DNA of 64,000 bases, from the NCBI RefSeq assembly GCF_001281485.1, contig NZ_CP012669.1:2139501-2203500 (forward strand). The letters run 5' to 3'. Shown in pieces: positions 24,720-33,168 of this stretch. The notes below the pieces were generated by a model. It saw only the letters and a program-made list of their open reading frames with translations. It was not told the DNA's origin and did not search any database. Source of the stretch: Altererythrobacter epoxidivorans (lineage in GTDB: Bacteria; Pseudomonadota; Alphaproteobacteria; Sphingomonadales; Sphingomonadaceae). The position numbers and the translations under genes are program-made. Every line of letters starts with the position of its first letter. Position 1 is the stretch's first letter.

Positions 24720-25421
24720 TCAGTGCCAGTCGAGGTAAAGACGCGGCGCAGCGATCTGCGTGGCTCGCCGGCGCAAATCGGCAATCGTCCGCCGCAGTTC
24801 GCGGATCTGGCATTCGTGGGTTTCGGCAAAGATCGCGCCTATGCGTTCCGCCGACGGGCTGCCCAGCAGTGCCTCCAGAATTGCGACTTCGCCGCCCTCG
24901 ATATCCATCTTTATCAGCGCGACGTCGCGATCGAGGCTGCTCAGGAAGGCCTCGATACCGACAACTTCCACTTCCAAGGGTTCGCCCTTCCCCCGCCACA
25001 GGATCGAGTGGAAGGCCGACGTGCCTTGCGAGCGCATGCCGGGTGCCTCGTCGAATTTCGGATCGCGGAAGAATGTAGCCGTTCCAGCCGCAGCGCCCAT
25101 CGCCTTGCGATGCAGGGTGACATTGTCCCACGACCGTGCCCGTCGTTCGAGTTGATCGAACGCCCAGGGGTCCGGTTCGAAAGCATGTACATGGCCCGCG
25201 ACAGCCGCCAGGCGCTCTGTCACGTCACCGACATTGGCGCCGAGGTCGATGCAGATCGAATTGCGGTCGAGCAGCGCCAGTTCGCCCTCGAAATCCGCTT
25301 CGGATGACCGGCCGCGCAATTCGCGTTCCTGCCACAGGCGCCGCGTTTCGGCGTCATTGGCGCGCCATGCGGCAATCCTGCCGGACACGCGGCGTGCAAG
25401 GCTGCTGAAAGAAAGCGACAT
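24720..25421 (-). CDS. FkbM-family SAM-dependent methyltransferase
   Basis: Methyltransferase of 233 residues. SAM-binding motif I is CIDLGANVGDVTE (about 57-69), with HAFEPDP as the following acidic strand end, and IKMDIEGGEVAILEAL (about 167-182) is the FkbM signature. FkbM enzymes O-methylate sugars or natural products and are common in polysaccharide loci. It lies just upstream of the GT87-like gene on the same strand and downstream of tRNA-Trp. The two may act on the same glycan (inference). Confidence 0.86.
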   Translation of the reverse strand: MSLSFSSLARRVSGRIAAWRANDAETRRLWQERELRGRSSEADFEGELALLDRNSICIDLGANVGDVTERLAAVAGHVHAFEPDPWAFDQLERRARSWDNVTLHRKAMGAAAGTATFFRDPKFDEAPGMRSQGTSAFHSILWRGKGEPLEVEVVGIEAFLSSLDRDVALIKMDIEGGEVAILEALLGSPSAERIGAIFAETHECQIRELRRTIADLRRRATQIAAPRLYLDWH

Positions 25422-25460
25422 GCGCGAAATTTTTTGTGGCTGCGACCAAGAACAAAAAAA

Positions 25461-25536
25461 TGGCAGGGGTGACAGGATTCGAACCCGTGGCCCTCGGTTT
25501 TGGAGACCGATGCTCTACCAGCTGAGCTACACCCCT
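25461..25536 (-). tRNA. trpT: tRNA-Trp (CCA anticodon)
   Basis: The minus strand gives a full cloverleaf: acceptor AGGGGTG with CACCCCT, anticodon loop CTCCAAA (CCA reads UGG), T arm ACGGG-TTCGAAT-CCTGT, discriminator G, and encoded CCA at 25461-25463. In many bacteria this tRNA gene lies just upstream of secE-nusG. Here it is 4 kb away on the same strand. Confidence 0.97.
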
Positions 25537-25644
25537 GCAGCGCCGCCGCCCTCTATAGGCAAGATCGCGGCAAGGCAACATGCGATAATCGCTTTGCGCA
25601 TCTCTCGTGGCGATTTCCCTCTTCCGCCTGCTATGGAAGGCGCG

Positions 25645-26340
25645 ATGCATTCGCCCCGCCTGCCCGCAATTCCTGTCGAAGTCCTCCTGCTCGCCTATCG
25701 CAGCGGGATCTTCCCCATGTCCGACAGCCGCGACGATCCGGAGATTTTCTGGGTCGAGCCACGCGAACGTGCGATCCTGCCGCTCGATGGTTTCCGCATG
25801 TCGCGCAGCCTCGCCAAGGTAGTACGCAAGGACCGGTTCCGCATAACGCTCGACACTGCTTTTGGAGATGTCATGCGCGCATGCGCCGCGCCGCGACCCG
25901 GGCATCCCGAAAGCTGGATCAGCGAGCGTATCCACGAAAGCTATTCACACCTGCACGAGGCCGGGCACGCACACTCAATCGAGTGCTGGGACGGCGAAGA
26001 GCTGGTCGGCGGGCTTTACGGTGTCAGTTTCGACATGGTGTTCTGCGGGGAAAGCATGTTCAGCCGCCGCACCGATTCGAGCAAGGTTGCGCTGGCATGG
26101 CTCGTCGCGCTGATGAAACGCGCCGGCTACGTGCTGCTCGACTGCCAGTTTATGACCGATCACCTCGCCTCGATGGGCGCGACCGAGTTGCCTCAGGCGA
26201 AATATCTCGAATTGCTGGCTGGTGCCGAAGGCGAAACGACGATGACGCTGGCGCAGGCGATGGCCCAGGTACTTGAGGAAGGCTCTGCCTATTCCTCGCC
26301 CGGGAAAGTCATCGCGCAGTCTTTCACCCAGACATCATAG
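25645..26340 (+). CDS. aat: Leucyl/phenylalanyl-tRNA--protein transferase
   Basis: N-end-rule enzyme that adds Leu or Phe from tRNA to N-terminal Arg/Lys of proteins, marking them for ClpAP. The 231-residue protein has LLAYRSGIFPMSDSRDDPEI and FWVEPRERAILPL near the N-terminus and the core GGLYGVSFDMVFCGESMFSR (about 124-143). ATG 25645 is preceded by GGAAGG at proper spacing. The last 52 bases overlap the 3' end of the convergent DUF2155 gene. Confidence 0.96.
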   Translation: MHSPRLPAIPVEVLLLAYRSGIFPMSDSRDDPEIFWVEPRERAILPLDGFRMSRSLAKVVRKDRFRITLDTAFGDVMRACAAPRPGHPESWISERIHESYSHLHEAGHAHSIECWDGEELVGGLYGVSFDMVFCGESMFSRRTDSSKVALAWLVALMKRAGYVLLDCQFMTDHLASMGATELPQAKYLELLAGAEGETTMTLAQAMAQVLEEGSAYSSPGKVIAQSFTQTS

Positions 26341-26789
26341 ATGGGGTGTTCGACGACATTCAGGCTCGGCGAATTCTTGAACAGCCATCCCGAAAAGATG
26401 CGGCGGAAATCGTTCGATCCGCGATCTTTCACCGAAACCTGAACGAAGGCGCCGACTTCCTGCGGCATTTCCCATGGCGCGGTCTTCTCGCAGGCCGAAA
26501 GGCGAATCACTACATCGCCAACACGGCGAGCATCGCCCGGCTTCATCTCGAAGTCCTGCGAAAGGTTGTTGCGCTTGTTCAGCAGCCCGATCGTCGCAAC
26601 GCGTTCTTCCATCTGCGTTGCGGAAGCGGAATCGGTGAGGTCGGCCGCGACCGGCGCAGAACCCTTCAGCTCATCGGGGACTTCGGTTTCGACCGGCTTG
26701 GGCGCAGGCGGATCGTCCGAACATGCGGACAGCACGAGTGCGCCGCACGCCAACAGTGGCAGGGCCGCCGCGATCCTGGCGCGACGCAT
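26289..26789 (-). CDS. DUF2155 lipoprotein-like protein
   Basis: A 166-residue exported protein of the DUF2155 family, found next to the NDUFA12-like gene and aat in alphaproteobacteria. The N-terminus MRRARIAAALPLL with ALVLSACSDD looks like a lipoprotein signal with a lipobox cysteine. The conserved C-terminal part has RIFSGWLFKNSPSLNVVEHP followed by IYDVWVKDC. ATG 26787-26789 follows GGAAGG at six bases; an upstream in-frame ATG at 26810 overlaps the NDUFA12 gene. Function is unknown; neighbours suggest respiratory complex I or the envelope. Its 3' end overlaps aat by 52 bases. Confidence 0.88.
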   Translation of the reverse strand: MRRARIAAALPLLACGALVLSACSDDPPAPKPVETEVPDELKGSAPVAADLTDSASATQMEERVATIGLLNKRNNLSQDFEMKPGDARRVGDVVIRLSACEKTAPWEMPQEVGAFVQVSVKDRGSNDFRRIFSGWLFKNSPSLNVVEHPIYDVWVKDCAMTFPGEE

Positions 26790-26791
26790 GC

Positions 26792-27190
26792 TCAGCCTTC
26801 CGGGCTCCATGCCTCGTAATCGCCGACCGCAGCCGCACGTTTGCCGCCCATTTCGAGCGCGCCCTGCGGGCGATAGGCTGTCGCGGTGCCGGTTGCGTTG
26901 GGCGTGTAGTCCGCTTCCCAGATCCTGGCCGGGGGCAGATTGCTTTCGGGTACGTCATCGCCTGCACCGTGCAGCCAGCCGTGCCATTCCGAAGGAACGC
27001 GGCTTGCGTCATTGGCACCTTCGTAGATGACCCAGCGACGTTCGCGCTTGCCTTCTACCCGCTTCTTCGAGCGATAATACTTGTTGCCCTGCGCATCGGT
27101 GCCGACGTGTTCGCCATTACGCGAACTCCACAGCATCGTGCCGATGGTCGCGCCATCCCACCAGGTGAAGATTTTCGAAAGGATTCCCAT
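26792..27190 (-). CDS. NDUFA12-like NADH dehydrogenase subunit
   Basis: Accessory subunit of respiratory complex I related to the mitochondrial 17.2-kDa (B17.2) protein, found only in alphaproteobacteria and mitochondria. The 132 residues show GILSKIFTWWDGATIGTMLW, GTDAQGNKYYRSKK, RRWVIYEGANDASRVPSEWH and GWLHGAGDD, all typical. The start at ATG 27188-27190 matches the family; the frame extends 23 residues upstream without likeness. It precedes DUF2155 by two bases in the same operon. It is soluble and peripheral on the matrix/cytoplasmic arm. Confidence 0.94.
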   Translation of the reverse strand: MGILSKIFTWWDGATIGTMLWSSRNGEHVGTDAQGNKYYRSKKRVEGKRERRWVIYEGANDASRVPSEWHGWLHGAGDDVPESNLPPARIWEADYTPNATGTATAYRPQGALEMGGKRAAAVGDYEAWSPEG

Positions 27191-27240
27191 GGCCAGCGCG
27201 CCTAGCGGATTTGAATTGCCTCGCCAAGCATCAACAGGTG

Positions 27241-27753
27241 CTATTCGACCGCATCCCATGTCACTTTGTCGCCCGCCGCGATGCCGAGCTCTGCCGCCCG
27301 TCCGCCGCGCAGTTCGAGGACCGCGCTCGCGAGGCCGACGGAAGATACCGGATCGAGCGAATAGGGGACCGTGTTGGCTTCGATATTGCTGATCCGCCCG
27401 TCGACCCCGACGAAGATGATGTCGAGCGGGATCGGCGTGTTGCGCATCCAGAAACTGCGCGCCGCGATCGGTTCGGAAGGAAAGACCATCCCTTCGTCAT
27501 CGCCAAGCTCGGTGCGGAACATCAGTCCGCGGGCCTGAGCCTCGGGCGTGTTGGCGACTTCGACCACGAACCGATGCGTTTTCTTGCCGCTTTCGACGGT
27601 CAGCATGGTTAGCGGGAGGCGGGACAGGGGATGACGGTCAGGAATCGCCGCCTGCGTGCCTGCTACCGGGGCAGGGCTCGATGCCGATTGCCCCTGCGGC
27701 GAACAGGCTGCCAGCATTGCTGCTGCTGCCATGGCGCACATCCATGTTTTCAT
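27241..27753 (-). CDS. DUF192 lipoprotein
   Basis: A 170-residue exported DUF192 protein. The N-terminal signal ends in a lipobox (MLAACSPQ), giving a periplasmic lipoprotein, then a Ser/Pro/Ala linker and the DUF192 barrel with EVANTPEAQARGLMFRTEL and SFWMRNTPIPLDIIFV, the family hallmarks. ATG 27751-27753 overlaps the recX stop by four bases and has GAGGA upstream. Function is unknown. Confidence 0.9.
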   Translation of the reverse strand: MKTWMCAMAAAAMLAACSPQGQSASSPAPVAGTQAAIPDRHPLSRLPLTMLTVESGKKTHRFVVEVANTPEAQARGLMFRTELGDDEGMVFPSEPIAARSFWMRNTPIPLDIIFVGVDGRISNIEANTVPYSLDPVSSVGLASAVLELRGGRAAELGIAAGDKVTWDAVE

Positions 27754-28322
27754 TCGTATTCGTCCTCTGCCTCTTCGACCCATTGCTCGACAGCCTCGAC
27801 CGTTTCCGCCTCGATGATCTGCCGCGCAGTGTCGAACCCATGGCCTGCGCGGATCATTGCCGCAATCTGCTTTTCGCGTTTATCCCGCTCGGGCAATTCT
27901 GTCGCGAACGGTCCGAAGCGGCGGCGGCTGGCAAGCGCATAGGCGGCCTGCCGCGCAGATGACTCGGCTGGACGCATTTCTTCGCGCAGGTCCTCATCGA
28001 CCCCTGCCTCCCGCAACGCCTGCTCGACGCGCCGTCCGCCATATCCCTTCCGCAGCAGGCTGCCTGCCTTCGCCTTGGCATAGACTTCGTCGTCCACGTA
28101 TCGCAGTTCGATCATGCGTTCGACGATGCGGCGCACATCGGGAACAGGCTCACCCTCCACCGATCCGCGCTCGCGCAATTTACGCGCGAGATAGGCTTCC
28201 AGCTTGGCCCCGGTGGTCGCAAAACGGGCGACATAGGCCAGCGCAAGGTCCTTCAGCCGCGTCTCGTCGAGCGGCTTCGGCATACGTTTTCGACGCCGGG
28301 GGGCTGTTTCATCTGAAACCAT
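27750..28322 (-). CDS. recX: Regulatory protein RecX
   Basis: RecX binds RecA filaments and moderates recombination and the SOS response. The 190-residue protein is mostly helical with the three-helix repeats of the family, including ARKLRERG, RIVERMIELRYVDDEVYAKA and LLRKGYGGRRVEQALREAGV. The start is uncertain: ATG 28320-28322 is chosen, a GTG at 28343 is the alternative and the AAGGA signal fits neither perfectly. It is coupled to the DUF192 gene by a four-base overlap; recA is not in the window. Confidence 0.85.
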   Translation of the reverse strand: MVSDETAPRRRKRMPKPLDETRLKDLALAYVARFATTGAKLEAYLARKLRERGSVEGEPVPDVRRIVERMIELRYVDDEVYAKAKAGSLLRKGYGGRRVEQALREAGVDEDLREEMRPAESSARQAAYALASRRRFGPFATELPERDKREKQIAAMIRAGHGFDTARQIIEAETVEAVEQWVEEAEDEYE

Positions 28323-28455
28323 TCTGCCATAATGGTGCCACACTCCTTATCGAATGGGAAAGATCGAACGCATGCGGGGAGCTTCTTTCCTGTTTTTTGG
28401 GGGATGAGAAGGTGCAGCAATACGCATCGCAACTCACGGGTATCGCTTAAGAATT

Positions 28456-30210
28456 ATGACCGACGCCGCACTGACGCCGACGCCGAACGACTGCCCCCTG
28501 CCACGCCGCAGGGCTGACTTCGCGACGTTCAACGAGGCCATCGATTACGCTGCCAGAAGCGAAAAGGGCCTCAATTTTCACGATATGCGCGGGACTTTGG
28601 AGCGGGTTTATCCCTTCTCCGAGATGCGCGAAGACGCCCTGACGATGGCGCGCCGCATGGTCGCTGCCGGTATCGGCAAGGGCGACCGGATCGCACTGAT
28701 CGCGGAAACCGGACCCGATTTCGCAGCGCTGTTCTGCGCCTGCACCTATGTCGGTGCATGGCCGGTTCCGCTGCCGCTGCCGACTACTTTCGGGGGCAAG
28801 GAAAGCTATATCGACCAGCTTTCGGTCCAGCTGCAAAGCTCTGACCCGAAGATGCTGATCTATCCTGGCGAGATTGCCGAGATGGCGAAGGCCGCTGCCG
28901 ACAAGCAGGGCTGCGCGGGAGAGGCTTGGGAAGATTTCGCCCAGCGCGAAGCACCCGAATGCGACCTGCCTCAGGCGAACCCCGACGACATCTGCTATCT
29001 CCAGTATTCTTCCGGTTCGACCCGTTTCCCGACCGGCGTTGCCGTCACGCACCGCGCGCTGCTGCACAACCTGTTCGGCCATGCGACCGCGACCGACCTG
29101 GGCGAGAACGACCGCGTCGTCAGCTGGCTGCCATGGTATCACGACATGGGACTGGTCGGCTGCTTCCTGTCGCCGATCGCCAACCAGGCAAGCTGCGACT
29201 ACATCAAGACCGAGCATTTCGCCCGCCGTCCGCTGGCATGGCTCGACCTCATCAGCCGCAACCAGGGCAACACGCTCTCCTATTCGCCGACCTTCGGTTA
29301 CGACATCTGCGCCCGCCGCATCTCGAGCCAGAGCCATGTCGGCGACCGCTTCGACCTGTCGCGCTGGCGCACCGCCGGCAATGGCGCGGACATGATCCGT
29401 CCCGACGTCATGCAGAGCTTCGTCAACGCCTTTGCCGAAGCAGGCTTCAAGGCGCAGGCTTTCACTCCCAGCTACGGCCTTGCCGAAGCGACGCTGGCGG
29501 TCACCGTCATGCCTCCGGGAGAGGGTATCCGCGTCGAACTGGTCGAGGAAGAGCGCCTGTCGGGCACCCCCCGCGACCTGTCGCGACCGGCCCGCTATCG
29601 CGCCATCGTCAATTGCGGCAAGGCGCTGCCCGGCATGGAAATCGAGATCCGCGGTGAAAACGGCCAGGCCAAGGGCGATCATCAGATCGGCAAGGTCTGG
29701 TGCCGCGGTGAAAGCGTCATGCACTCTTACTTCCGCAACGAGGAAGCGACCGAGGAATGCCTCGTCGCCAAGGAGAACGGCGACGTCTGGCTCGACACCG
29801 GCGACATGGGTTACATGGCCGATGGCTACCTGTTCATCGTCGGCCGGGCGAAGGACATGATCATCATCAACGGCAAGAACCACTGGCCGCAGGACATCGA
29901 GTGGGCCGTGGAGCAGCTTCCCGGTTTCAACCACGGCGATATCGCTGCCTTCTCGGTCGAAACCGAGAACGGCGAAGAAGCTCCCGCCGTACTGGTGCAT
30001 TGCCGCGTTTCCGATCCCGAAGAGCGGGTGCGCCTGCGCGACCAGATCGCCGACAAGGTGCGTTCGGTTACCGGCATGAGCTGCGTGGTCGAACTGGTTC
30101 CGCCGCGCACGCTGCCGCGCACCAGCTCGGGCAAGCTGAGCCGCGCCAAGGCGAAGCGGCAGTATCTGGCGGGTGAAATCAAGCCGATCGATCTGCTCGA
30201 AGCGGCCTGA
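28456..30210 (+). CDS. Fatty-acyl-AMP ligase (FAAL)
   Basis: Activates a fatty acid as acyl-AMP and normally hands it to a carrier protein rather than to CoA. The 584 residues show the FAAL pattern: YSSGSTRFPTGVAVTHRAL (184-202), WLPWYHDMGLVG (224-235), SYGLAEATLAVT, and PRTSSGKLSRAKAKRQYLAG near the C-terminus, as in the FadD32-like group. It starts at ATG 28456, with only a weak ribosome-binding site. It stands alone between divergent recX and the convergent DUF389 gene. The carrier and lipid product are unknown; no carrier or polyketide synthase gene is adjacent. Confidence 0.9.
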   Translation: MTDAALTPTPNDCPLPRRRADFATFNEAIDYAARSEKGLNFHDMRGTLERVYPFSEMREDALTMARRMVAAGIGKGDRIALIAETGPDFAALFCACTYVGAWPVPLPLPTTFGGKESYIDQLSVQLQSSDPKMLIYPGEIAEMAKAAADKQGCAGEAWEDFAQREAPECDLPQANPDDICYLQYSSGSTRFPTGVAVTHRALLHNLFGHATATDLGENDRVVSWLPWYHDMGLVGCFLSPIANQASCDYIKTEHFARRPLAWLDLISRNQGNTLSYSPTFGYDICARRISSQSHVGDRFDLSRWRTAGNGADMIRPDVMQSFVNAFAEAGFKAQAFTPSYGLAEATLAVTVMPPGEGIRVELVEEERLSGTPRDLSRPARYRAIVNCGKALPGMEIEIRGENGQAKGDHQIGKVWCRGESVMHSYFRNEEATEECLVAKENGDVWLDTGDMGYMADGYLFIVGRAKDMIIINGKNHWPQDIEWAVEQLPGFNHGDIAAFSVETENGEEAPAVLVHCRVSDPEERVRLRDQIADKVRSVTGMSCVVELVPPRTLPRTSSGKLSRAKAKRQYLAGEIKPIDLLEAA

Positions 30211-30219
30211 TCCCCAATA

Positions 30220-31782
30220 TCAGTCGAGGTCGTTCCAGCGCGGCGATACCACGATCCCATTCTGGGTGATCGTACCGTCGGTCGCGCTGACACCTTCGGC
30301 TTCCAGATCCCGGCGGACGATATCGACCAGCTCACGCGGGCCTGAAACCACGACAGGCATGCCGGTGCGCTCGGCCGCCCAGACCAGGGTTTGCAGGTCA
30401 CGTGTGCCTGCAGCAGTGGTTCTCATCGTGCTGCCGTCTTCCTCTTCGGACTGCTTGCGTTCGAAGGCAATCGGCGGCAGCGGTCGGAGCGGCGGGATCA
30501 CTTCGATGACCCAGTCGGGCTCTGTCGCGGCAATCCGCTCTTCCAGCGTGCGATAGGCGGTCAGGCTGGCACCATCCAGCACCTTGGCCCGCACCACGGC
30601 GCGGCGGCGCAAGCGGTCGATCGTCACATCGGCATCCTTCACACCAGCCACGAGCGCAAGCCGGTTTGCGAGGTCTTCGGCGCGGCGCTGGGCGGCGGCC
30701 TCTTCCTTGGCCCGCGCAGCAGCGATCTGGGCGCGTTCGGCGGCGGTAGCGCTGGTTCCGACCTGATACTGCGTCAGGACCAGCTGGATATCCCGGTCGA
30801 GCCTGCGCGACAGTGCCTGCTTCACCTGTTCTTCTGCATCCAGCCGTAGTTCCGGCGTCAACACGGTTGCGTCGATCGTGATCGGGCGCGCAGCGAAGTT
30901 GATGTCGACCTGGCTCACGCGGGACTTGGCATCGAAGGCATCCTGCAGCTCGCTTTTCACGACGCGCTGCGCGCTATATTCCCAGCCGATCTGGCGCAGG
31001 GAGAGCGCCAGCGGCACTGCGAGAGCGATGAAGACGGCAATAACCACGAAGTTCTGGAATTGGCTTTGCCGTTCAGTCAGCGTCGAACGGAAGCCGTAGA
31101 GCCGCACCATCCCCCATGCCGTCAGCGCGATCGTCAGCAGGTTGGTGACATAGAGCAGCAGCGCGCCGGAAAAGACCGTCCAGTTGAGTGTGGCAAGGCC
31201 GAAGCCGACCACGGCGAGCGGCGGCATCAATGCGGTAGCGATGGCCACGCCGACGATAGTGCCTTCGCGTCCACGGATCATGGCATAGGCACCGGCTAGC
31301 GCGGAGAAGAAGGCGACCAGCAGGTCGAACAGGTTGGGCCGCGTCCGGGCGGCGATCTCGGGCGTCACCGTCTGGATCGGCGAGAGGAATACGACAAGGG
31401 CGCAAAGGAAAACCGCCATCGCGGTGCCCCATGCGAGGCTGCGCGCCGATTTCCTGAGCCAGTTGTAGTCACCGATCGCGAGCGCGAAACCCAACCCGAT
31501 GATCGGCCCCATCAGAGGCGACAGCAACATGGCGCCGATGACGACGGCAGGCGAGGAAAGCAGCAGGCCGAGGATCGCGATGCCACCCGACATGGCGGTC
31601 ATGAACAGGTAGCGTTCGGACAACAGCGCATCTTCGCGGCGCTTTTCGATCACCGCCTGCTGGTCGACGGTCCCGATCACCTCGGTCCGCCACCATGTCC
31701 TGATATTGAAAAGCGTTGCCGCCACCGGATTGCTGGTGTCGTCAGCCTTGCTGTCGATGCTGTCTGCCAATTGTCGTCCCAC
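30220..31782 (-). CDS. DUF389 membrane protein
   Basis: A 520-residue membrane protein of the DUF389 (TIGR00341-type) family. About six membrane segments lie between residues 55 and 270, including the family motif SSPAVVIGAMLLSPLMGPI and ATALMPPLAVVGFGLATLNW. A soluble C-terminal half follows with a coiled-coil segment (AAERAQIAAARAKEEAAAQR) and a BON-like alpha/beta part. Function is unknown. It begins with GTG 31780-31782; a TTG 12 bases later is possible. It is divergent from telA and converges with the acyl-AMP ligase, ending nine bases from it. Confidence 0.85.
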   Translation of the reverse strand: MGRQLADSIDSKADDTSNPVAATLFNIRTWWRTEVIGTVDQQAVIEKRREDALLSERYLFMTAMSGGIAILGLLLSSPAVVIGAMLLSPLMGPIIGLGFALAIGDYNWLRKSARSLAWGTAMAVFLCALVVFLSPIQTVTPEIAARTRPNLFDLLVAFFSALAGAYAMIRGREGTIVGVAIATALMPPLAVVGFGLATLNWTVFSGALLLYVTNLLTIALTAWGMVRLYGFRSTLTERQSQFQNFVVIAVFIALAVPLALSLRQIGWEYSAQRVVKSELQDAFDAKSRVSQVDINFAARPITIDATVLTPELRLDAEEQVKQALSRRLDRDIQLVLTQYQVGTSATAAERAQIAAARAKEEAAAQRRAEDLANRLALVAGVKDADVTIDRLRRRAVVRAKVLDGASLTAYRTLEERIAATEPDWVIEVIPPLRPLPPIAFERKQSEEEDGSTMRTTAAGTRDLQTLVWAAERTGMPVVVSGPRELVDIVRRDLEAEGVSATDGTITQNGIVVSPRWNDLD

Positions 31783-31869
31783 CGAAAAATTACCCGTGTC
31801 GCATGGTGATAGAGCGCCCGCGCGCCAAACGAAAGCATGGACGCATCACGCGATATTCGTCACAATTTC

Positions 31870-31904
31870 TTGAAGTCCCTGTCTTAGCATACTAATACAG
31901 TATT
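31870..31904 (+). promoter_or_regulatory. Candidate promoter and palindrome upstream of telA
   Basis: TTGAAG (31870-31875), a 17-base spacer and TAATAC (31893-31898) give a plausible promoter about 45 bases before telA. AATACAGTATT (31894-31904) is a near-perfect palindrome over the -10 region and could be an operator. By eye only. Confidence 0.38.
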
Positions 31905-31947
31905 GTCAGGCGGAGACCGCCACGGAACAGAAGTACGAAGGGCAGCT

Positions 31948-33168
31948 ATGAGCACCGAAGCAAATGCGAACCAGACGGCGACGAAAACGGCGACCGATTT
32001 CGATCTGACCCCGCCCGATCCCGTGCCCACGGTTGCCCCGGAAAAGGCATCGGGCCTGGTCCCGGTCGATGCGGAAAAGCGCAGCAAGCTCGACGAGAAG
32101 GTGGACGGCTTCGTTGCCGACCTCGTTGCGCAAGACGCCAATTCGCCCGAATTCGGCGAGAAGGTCGACCAGATCACGCGCATGGGGCAGGAACAGATCC
32201 GCGCCGCTGCCGCGATGTCCAACCGCTTCCTCGACCGCCCCGTCCGCGCGATGGACAGCGACAACAGCGTCGGTGCCGACCTCGCCGAACTTCGCCGCAC
32301 GGTCGAAGACCTCGATCCCGGCCGTAAGGGCAAGGTGCGCGGTCGCAAGCTGTTCGGCATCATCCCCTTCGGCAACAAGCTGCAGCGCTATTTCGACAGC
32401 TACACCAGCGCACAGGGGCACATCCAGGCGATCCTCGACCGCCTCGCTTCGGGCAAGCGTGAACTGCACGAAGACAATGCCGCGATCGACGTCGAGCGCC
32501 AGAAGCTGTGGGAAGCCATGGGCGAGCTGGAACAGATGATCCACATCGCCAAGACGCTCGACCAGCGGCTCGAAGACAAGGCTGACGAACTCGATGCCAG
32601 CGATCCGGCAAAGGCCAAGGCGCTGCGTGAAAGCGCGCTGTTCTACGTCCGCCAGCGAACGCAGGACCTGCTCACCCAGATGGCGGTCAGCGTGCAGGGC
32701 TATCTCGCGCTCGACCTGGTCAAGAAGAACAATGTCGAACTGGTGAAGGGTGTCGACCGCGCCAGCACCACCACGGTCGGTGCCCTGCGCACCGCGGTAA
32801 CGGTGGCGCAGGCGATGACGAACCAGCGCCTGGTGCTGAAGCAGATCACCTCGCTCAACGAGACGACATCGAACATCATCGATTCGACCAGCACCATGCT
32901 GCGCCAACAGACCGGCCAGATCCACGAGCAGGCCGCATCGAGCACCATCCCGCTCGAGACGCTGCAGCGCGCTTTCCAGAATATCTATGATACGATGGAC
33001 GAGGTCGACAACTTCAAGGTCCGTGCGCTCCAGAGCATGAAACAGACGGTCGATGTACTGTCGAGCGAGGTCGAGAAGTCGAAAGGCTATATCGCCCGTG
33101 CCGAAGGACAGGCGCAGGCCCAGGCCAAGATCGCTTCCGAACCTTCGCTGCTGGCACTGGATCGCTGA
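31948..33168 (+). CDS. telA: Toxic anion resistance protein, TelA family
   Basis: A 406-residue soluble, mostly helical protein of the TelA/KlaA/YaaN family, first linked to tellurite resistance and more widely to envelope stress. Visible landmarks are FGIIPFGNKLQRYFDSYTSA (about 130-149), the long helical QAILDRLASGKRELHEDN region, and TTVGALRTAVTVAQAMTNQR (about 273-292). ATG 31948 follows GAAGGG. It overlaps xpaC by one base (TGATG). The pair telA-xpaC is widely conserved, and the proteins probably act together at the membrane. Confidence 0.9.
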   Translation: MSTEANANQTATKTATDFDLTPPDPVPTVAPEKASGLVPVDAEKRSKLDEKVDGFVADLVAQDANSPEFGEKVDQITRMGQEQIRAAAAMSNRFLDRPVRAMDSDNSVGADLAELRRTVEDLDPGRKGKVRGRKLFGIIPFGNKLQRYFDSYTSAQGHIQAILDRLASGKRELHEDNAAIDVERQKLWEAMGELEQMIHIAKTLDQRLEDKADELDASDPAKAKALRESALFYVRQRTQDLLTQMAVSVQGYLALDLVKKNNVELVKGVDRASTTTVGALRTAVTVAQAMTNQRLVLKQITSLNETTSNIIDSTSTMLRQQTGQIHEQAASSTIPLETLQRAFQNIYDTMDEVDNFKVRALQSMKQTVDVLSSEVEKSKGYIARAEGQAQAQAKIASEPSLLALDR

